From Magicicada septendecula (lineage: Eukaryota; Arthropoda; Insecta; Hemiptera; Cicadidae), in NCBI GenBank assembly GCA_034769895.1, contig CM068369.1, forward strand, positions 423,547,479-423,611,478: a stretch of 64,000 nucleotides of DNA, in the 5' to 3' direction. The stretch's first letter is position 1. Each line of letters begins with the position of its first letter. Made by a program: the position numbers and the translations under genes. Below are positions 58,563-64,000 of this stretch, one piece after another. The notes below the pieces were generated by a model, which was not told where the DNA came from, did no database searches, and saw only the letters and a list, made by a program, of their open reading frames with translations.

Positions 58563-60000
58563 GTTTTTAACAGTGGTGGCCGGTGAGTCCTGAGGATGGG
58601 GAGGCTACGAGGCAGTCACCTGGGCGCTCAGTTATAGCACCCCCCTTCTGGACACTTGTTATTTCACTACTAATTATGGTAGAGCTATCTCATTTTTACA
58701 GCATGAGCATCTTATTAGAAATAAACGGGTATCTTTAACAAGATAAACTGAAGATTAACTTATTTTTGTTCTATCAAAGAAGTAAACTTCTGAGTAGAAA
58801 TATATTTTGTAAGCTGTGATGAATTTACTTGTAGGCCTACAGCAAATTCACACAACAGTCCTTCTTATTCTCAAACATGTTGGTAACATTATCATGGTCG
58901 CTTTTCAATTTGTAGAGAATTCATTTTTCAATTGAAACTAAAGCAATAACGCTGAGAGGATCTTGAGGCGTGCGGTTCCTTAAGTAGAGTTTGATACCCT
59001 TAAGACAAGAAAAGCTTCTCTCTATGTAAGAATAATTACAAGGAAGAATTGTTGCAATAAGAGTAAATAATTTATATGCTTTGGGAAGAATTTTGTTTGT
59101 ACCTTCATCATTCATCTTTTTTATTAATCTGGTTAATTTCATTGTGTAACAGCGAGAAAATGGTTTCAGTTGTTCTTAATTTTCCTTTGTATCCTGAGCA
59201 TATATTCCCATTAATAGAATAAAAGAATCAGTCAGGAATATTTTATCAAAGTTTTTAGTGTCACCTAACTTCATAAATTTTTATATTCTCACAGCTGGAA
59301 AAACGTACTACTAGTTGAGCAATAATATTGCTTGACAGTAAGCAGGGCCTGCAGAATAACTTCTACTTTACTCCACTACGGCATAGCCATTTATGTTGAT
59401 CATACCATGATGACTGGAAAGTTCTTGTGCCTTTTAAGAAATAAAAATTTTAGGGTACGTTGACCATGTTTCAGCATTTCACTTCTCTCAAAATCACTCA
59501 ACCGGGGAAATGGTTTTTCCAGTAGTGTTCGATACTGCAATATCACTTTCACTTTCTTCTATTAAATCCATTATAACCTCACGGTAGAGATCACATACAC
59601 ATGCCAAGAAAAGATAAATAGTAATAATAAAGGAGCACAAGAATGTAAAGACTGCGTAAAACTAACACAAACCACATTAAACGGTGCCGAGAGGCTAAAT
59701 CACTCGTTGCCTCCCAGGCACAGTTACATATGCACTAGCGTCCCCCCCACCACTTGCCGGGCACAGTTCTCACCAGTACTATGGCGGCTACTCAGATCCC
59801 TGCATCTGTTTGTTGCAATTCTGTGCTATTATGATAAAGCATGATTTAAAAAATTTTGTTTAAGTAATCAGGTAATTTAAAATGTCAAATTGTGATTACA
59901 GATTGGTTACAGGTTCAGTTTATTTTTTTTTATTTTGTAAATTTTACTGGGGAGGCTTAGCCTCCCTAACCTCCCCTGATGAGCCACCACTGGTTTTTAA
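58563..60000 (-). mobile_element. Second hAT element, internally deleted (intron A-B)
   Basis: Element 58571-59992 (1422 bp) is flanked by the 8-bp duplication GTTTTTAA (58563-58570, 59993-60000). Terminal inverted repeats are CAGTGGTGGCCGGTGAG and, inverted, CAGTGGTGGCTCATCAG. Inner sequence GGGGAGGCTA/TAGCCTCCC is also inverted. It carries only the C-terminal part of a transposase. It is distinct from the hAT at 49690. Confidence 0.9.
58921..59142 (-). pseudogene. hAT transposase C-terminal dimerisation (hATC) fragment
   Basis: A 73-codon minus-strand frame with PCNYSYIERSFSCLKGIKLYLRNRTPQ. The (S/V)ERSFS.LK.IKxYLRNRT block is the hATC signature of the TTF/ZMYM-type hAT transposases. No BED or TTF finger and no catalytic core remain. 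Confidence 0.85.
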
Positions 60001-60124
60001 TTATTATACTCTCTTAAAACAAAACTTGGAAATTTGGACCGTACTAGGATCTAAGAGAAATAATGTCTTAGAATATTTCTTCTGGAAATAAACATATATC
60101 CTAATACATGTTTGCATGTGCATA

Positions 60125-60127
<3 letters not shown>

Positions 60128-60209
<82 letters not shown>
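60128..60209 (+). repeat. (CT)n microsatellite, ~40 units, with C8 and (CA)n
   Basis: An uninterrupted CT tract followed by a short C run and CACACA (to ~60231), in intron A-B about 90 bp downstream (in gene sense) of exon A. Confidence 0.95.
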
Positions 60210-60211
<2 letters not shown>

Positions 60212-60318
60212 CCCCCCACACACACACACACGTTTGCATACATCCTAATGTGTCCATATGCACACTTACTTTTATTATTAACATAAGTCTTTTATTAACA
60301 AAAAAATTTCACACAAAC

Positions 60319-60455
60319 CTTATACAGTAGATGTTGTTTATGGAAACAAATCGAGGACTCAAAGTATCTCCAGATGTTATGGTAAACACTAACTGAATGT
60401 TTTCTAAACCAGTCCACTCCATGTCACTGTCATAGAAAGCTCCATATGTTAATAT
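60319..60455 (-). CDS. DYNC2H1: DYNC2H1 exon A: AAA3 sensor region
   Basis: A 137-bp exon from acceptor TGTCTCAG (60455) to donor AAG|GTTTGT (60319), phase 0 to phase 2. It encodes ILTYGAFYDSDMEWTGLENI then QLVFTITSGDTLSPRFVSIN and NIYCI. LxYxGFYD...EW.GLENIQ is highly characteristic of DYNC2H1 AAA3, and the SPRF segment corresponds to the sensor/arginine-finger strand. It is the most upstream exon found. The preceding exon (expected to carry the Walker B stretch) was not found before 64000. Confidence 0.9.
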
Positions 60456-61400
60456 CTGAGACAATCAATAAAACTGTAAACTTATTTTCATTATTTTATG
60501 GTCAATATAATTGTACTTATATAATAAACAAAAATTTAGATACTAATTTTTATACAAAATGGAATAGAAAATTAAAAATATTTATACTGCTACTGATTAC
60601 TATATGTATATTTAATTGCATCAATTTATACATCACGTTTGTCAAACTGAATGTTAATTATATAACACAGTTTATATACTAACATCATTCAAGAAATGCA
60701 AACTTCTTTTTTATACTGTGTGCAAACATGTATTGTAGTCTTAATAGATATCAGGTACTTTTGCATTAACATAATGCCATTGTTTTTCTTGATTTTTTTT
60801 AGGAATTTGTAGTTTATAAAAAATAAACAAGAATGCAAGGTAAGGTTGGCAAAGCTAGTTATGTCAATTGGTTAGTCACTTTTATTGAAAAATTGTAGCT
60901 TAAAAATTAAACAAAATCTAAATGATACACAGGATTCCAAAAATCCTATCAGTTTTGATAAATACATACATAAATGTATATGCGCATGTGTGTGTGTGTA
61001 ATTACAGAGCAGACAACAGAAAACACATGAAGCCAGAGTTTCTATTTATTTACATGAATGTTTTTATTCATGTGTGTTTTTATTCTGGTTTTATTTAGAT
61101 ATGTTAGCATGTAGGTCTAATAATAAAATGTCCTGTAAGCATCACATAAAATTATTTAAAATACTAGTACAGCTCTCTGAGCTGCAGAACTCGCTCTCTA
61201 TTTCGAACAAACTACATTTATTATTAGATTAAATTAAATTAATCAACTTTTGTATCGCTATGAGTAAAGTTCATCATATATACAGTCACACTACTTTATC
61301 GTGGTCAATTCAGTGTTGCACGAAAAGCTGTCATAGTGGGGAGACTCAATGTAATGTCTGGTTCTATTGACAACTGTCACCAAAGTGCTGGCCGCCATAA
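60456..61400 (-). other. Presumed DYNC2H1 intron upstream of exon A
   Basis: No further exon or named repeat recognised. It is AT-rich with short TG/CATA runs near 60960-61000. Confidence 0.45.
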
Positions 61401-62495
61401 CGCTAAGCGCACACTTGCGATTATCTGTCGCAACGACAACAAAATCGTGGTCGCAAAAAATATTGAAGTTTGCTCACTTGCAATAAATAAATTGCAATTT
61501 TACCATAATTTTTTGTCATTATTTGTCAGTATAGAAAGGACATTGTAGAAACAACTTGTCTTGTGGCTTTGATGTTGCGCTTAAAAGAAAAACAGAAGCG
61601 ACATAGAAAAGAATACTGGGTACATCCAATTATCAGTTCGCTGAATGGACAGTTTTATAAAATTCATGTGGATTTACGATTACACCCCAAAGAATTTTTC
61701 AAATACTACAGAATGAGTATTAAAAGCTTCGACGGTTGCTTGAAATAGTCGGACCAAATATTAAACAGAAGGATACTAAATGGAGGAAATCTATACCAGT
61801 GATGACTTTCCACTTTAGTTTGGATACCTCACTTTTGTTATGCTTCGTGCCCACTCATTCCTTCACCTGTCTGATAACTTGTTTATTAGTTGCCTCTCCA
61901 CTGACCTTTGCGTTTTTGCTACTTATTAGATTTTTCCCTACGTTGTAAAGCCAAATGTAAAACATGTGCTTCACGTCGGGCAGCTCCCCGGTGGCGGTTC
62001 AGGGAATGCGTCCAAGTATGGGTGGAGGTACTGGGCACAAAAAAATACCCGAGGCGAACCAAATTAGTATGACAGCATGTCACACTAACACAATGGACAG
62101 GTGAACGTGAAACTGGTAACCTGTCCAACCAACGTGGCCAATAATTGTCAAATGCCCTATTACAGTTATAAACACGTTCTCAAAACTCAAAAATACCTAG
62201 GATTACGCTTCCATTAAAATGTACTCGTGGTGCTACTCAGTAATACACTCCTCTTAAGACTAACAGCCAAGCAATCGTGACTACAGAATCGCAAGTGGGT
62301 GCAGGTCTGTACATGTCTGTGTGATTCATTTGAGCCAGCGACAATCGCGTCGCTGATAAAATAGAACATGTTGCTATTTTTTAATCGCTACGATTTCTCA
62401 GTTGCACGTGAGTACACTGGCATTTAAAACTATGTGTTCCATTTTTGCGATTAATCTGTCGTGCGACAAAAATCGCAAGTGTCCACCTAGGCTAC
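61398..62495 (+). mobile_element. PIF/Harbinger-like element, non-autonomous remnant
   Basis: Ends at 61401 (CGCTAAGCGCACACTTGCG) and 62492 (inverted, GCCTAGGTGGACACTTGCG) match at 14 of 19 positions, extending into GAT..TGTCGC on both sides. The flanks TAA and TAC would be a 3-bp duplication with one mismatch, as expected for this superfamily. It contains the N-terminal part of a Harbinger nuclease. Confidence 0.65.
61563..61815 (+). pseudogene. Harbinger-type nuclease N-terminal fragment
   Basis: A 61-codon frame with RKEYWVHPIISS and FFKYYRMSIKSFD continues after a frameshift near 61735 with LEIVGPNIKQKDTKWRKSIP. YWVHPI.., F..YFRMS...FD.LL and G..I.KQDT..R.AI are the N-terminal signature of HARBI1-like nucleases. 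The DDE catalytic domain is missing. Confidence 0.75.
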
Positions 62496-63370
62496 AGAAA
62501 CACACCTGTATGAATCTTAGTATTAACCAAGACACACAACAACCAAGGTGCCACACGCTGTTATAATGGTTAATGGGTGTTTTGTTGTACCTTATGAAGT
62601 GAAAAAATAAAAGAAAAATTACAAAAGCCCCGATCACTCTACTACATTTTTAGTAAAACAATAATTGTAAAGCTGACGAGCAATATTCCATTTTTGTATT
62701 ATTATGATTACAACAACACTACAAATTCTGAACACTTTTTTTATTGTTAAATTTATAACCATAATGACTAAATAAAAAATAATCTAGTTCTAGCTTTTAA
62801 GTGTATGAATATTTCTACTGATATCGACAGGCCAATGTCTACTTACTTTTCACAAATTTACATAACTGGTATCAATATGTGAAGTTTTTTTTTAGAAATA
62901 TAACAACTTTTTGAAGGTAGTTCAAAATTTGCAAGGGGTACTGACAGATATTAATCTTGTCGAATTACTAAAGATACTGAGTTTGTATTTTGAATAAAAT
63001 GTATAATTTGGTGCCTCACATAGACATTTACAATTTTTTTTGTTTAAATTCCGACTTCCACTTTTGATTCATCCCTAAAGTTAAAAATATTCAGTGTAAA
63101 TACTACATTCAGAGTTGGGTGATTCAGAGTGGTGGTTGCCATTTAATCTGATATTGTATATCTTTCATTTTGGAGTCCAGTGTCCTAAAAGTTTAGGAAT
63201 TTCCAAAACTCAATACTAAGCTTAAAATTTTCTTTAATTTTTATTTGGCAAAAACAAAATTCCTAAAATTTCAATTTATTAAAAATTGATATGTTTAAAA
63301 GGTTTGTATGCTTTTTAGGTTATTGTGAACCAAAATTTTTGAATTTTAAAAATCTAAACACTATCAGGAG
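62493..63370. other. Unassigned stretch
   Basis: No coding region or recognised repeat; AT-rich. Confidence 0.4.
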
Positions 63371-63801
63371 GTGACCAGTTTCCTTTTGTGTGTGACAAGC
63401 GTCCCAAGCACAACCAAAATCTACCCAGCAGTCCATTTGCTACCTCAGCCAACCAGTGCACTGTTCCTGGTAACAGTGCCAATCAGCATGTTAATCCTTC
63501 TATTAAAGTGTGTTCTTCAATCAAGATTCCATCAACAGTCATGCCTGAAAATCCTAGGTTCTCCTTAATTCTGTCTAAATTTCGTACTGCCCTACCCATG
63601 ATCAAAGTGAAGGCGAAGCGTTCCAGCACTTCACTAAAACTTTTGGTCACTACCATCCAATACTTCGATGCTACTCAGGGTATCCAAACTGTACAGAATA
63701 TTTCCTTCCATACTTTCACTCTCTCTAAGAAGCAAGAAGTTAAAGTTGTATTCCAGGGAATCCCCTACCACACTATCCTGACACCATCATGCAGGAGCTG
63801 A
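63371..63801 (+). pseudogene. LINE ORF1 (gag-like) fragment, probably jockey-type
   Basis: A frame of up to 143 codons ends at 63801 with SFHTFTLSKKQEVKVVFQGIP preceded by VKAKRSSTSLKLLVTTIQYF. The layout (LKLLV..., then FHT[FY].L......KVV..G[IL]P) is the PRE_C2HC-type region of insect non-LTR ORF1 proteins, where C-terminal zinc knuckles normally follow. Here the frame stops before any knuckle. It may be truncated or frameshifted; sequence to 64000 was not resolved. Confidence 0.5.
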
Positions 63802-64000
63802 TGCTGGTCCATAGGCAGATGTTCCATAAATCACTGCCCCCTCCAACCGCTACTTTCATTGAAGGCTGTGTGGTGGCGCTGGAAGCTGACACATCGGAGT
63901 TGTGATTGTTTCGGTGTATCTCCGAATCTGGATCTCATGCGACACATCTCCAGGAGTTGGTGATGCAAGATTGAAAATTGACCTTGATGCAAAGTCATTG

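Overview
This window looks like a stretch of a large, repeat-rich animal genome, most likely an insect. The base composition is AT-rich. There are no bacterial-style operons. Intron-split exons of a conserved eukaryotic gene lie among nested transposable elements and long dinucleotide microsatellites. The insect assignment is inferred from the repeat types and gene structure, not proven.

The only host gene I can support is on the minus strand. It has six coding exons at 60455-60319, 58424-58307, 56697-56578, 55662-55527, 39566-39453 and 25499-25279. Their splice phases chain without a break into 282 codons of a cytoplasmic dynein-2 (intraflagellar transport) heavy chain, DYNC2H1. They cover the end of AAA3, the AAA3-AAA4 connector and the AAA4 P-loop. 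Almost everything else lies in its introns. One intron is about 16.0 kb, one about 14.0 kb, and the last runs at least 25 kb off the left edge if the gene continues that way.

Layout. (1) 1-16680 is a tandem LTR-internal-LTR-internal-LTR array of a non-autonomous Ty3/gypsy-like element with a 6.93-kb period. Each internal region carries a broken gag joined in frame, across one TAA, to the last part of integrase. (2) 16681-19730 is a composite element: hammerhead-like terminal repeats flank an array of ~165-bp repeats. (3) 19731-25278 is mostly unassigned DNA with repeat fragments and a 186-bp (CA)n tract. (4) 26420-38690 is a second composite with repeat arrays in both orientations, split by a gag-less gypsy element (28956-37595) that itself holds a 2.0-kb LTR-like insertion. 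(5) 41019-49052 is a palindromic Penelope-like element. It was split by a tandem Helitron cluster (41297-48523), into which another palindromic element (44732-45243) inserted. (6) 49690-53170 is a complete but degenerate hAT transposon. (7) 53880-64000 has a LINE reverse-transcriptase fragment, a mariner-like MITE, a second hAT, a PIF/Harbinger element and a LINE ORF1 fragment.

The most interesting feature is a set of eleven hammerhead-ribozyme-like cores in five element contexts. Seven have a self-complementary stem III and a short stem I, as expected for dimeric hammerheads. All eleven carry one extra nucleotide before stem II. Three element families are near-perfect inverted repeats with a short asymmetric 3' tail and target duplications of 11-15 bp. 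This points to mobilisation by a Penelope-like or LINE-like retroelement. Empty sites visible within the window confirm two of these insertions.
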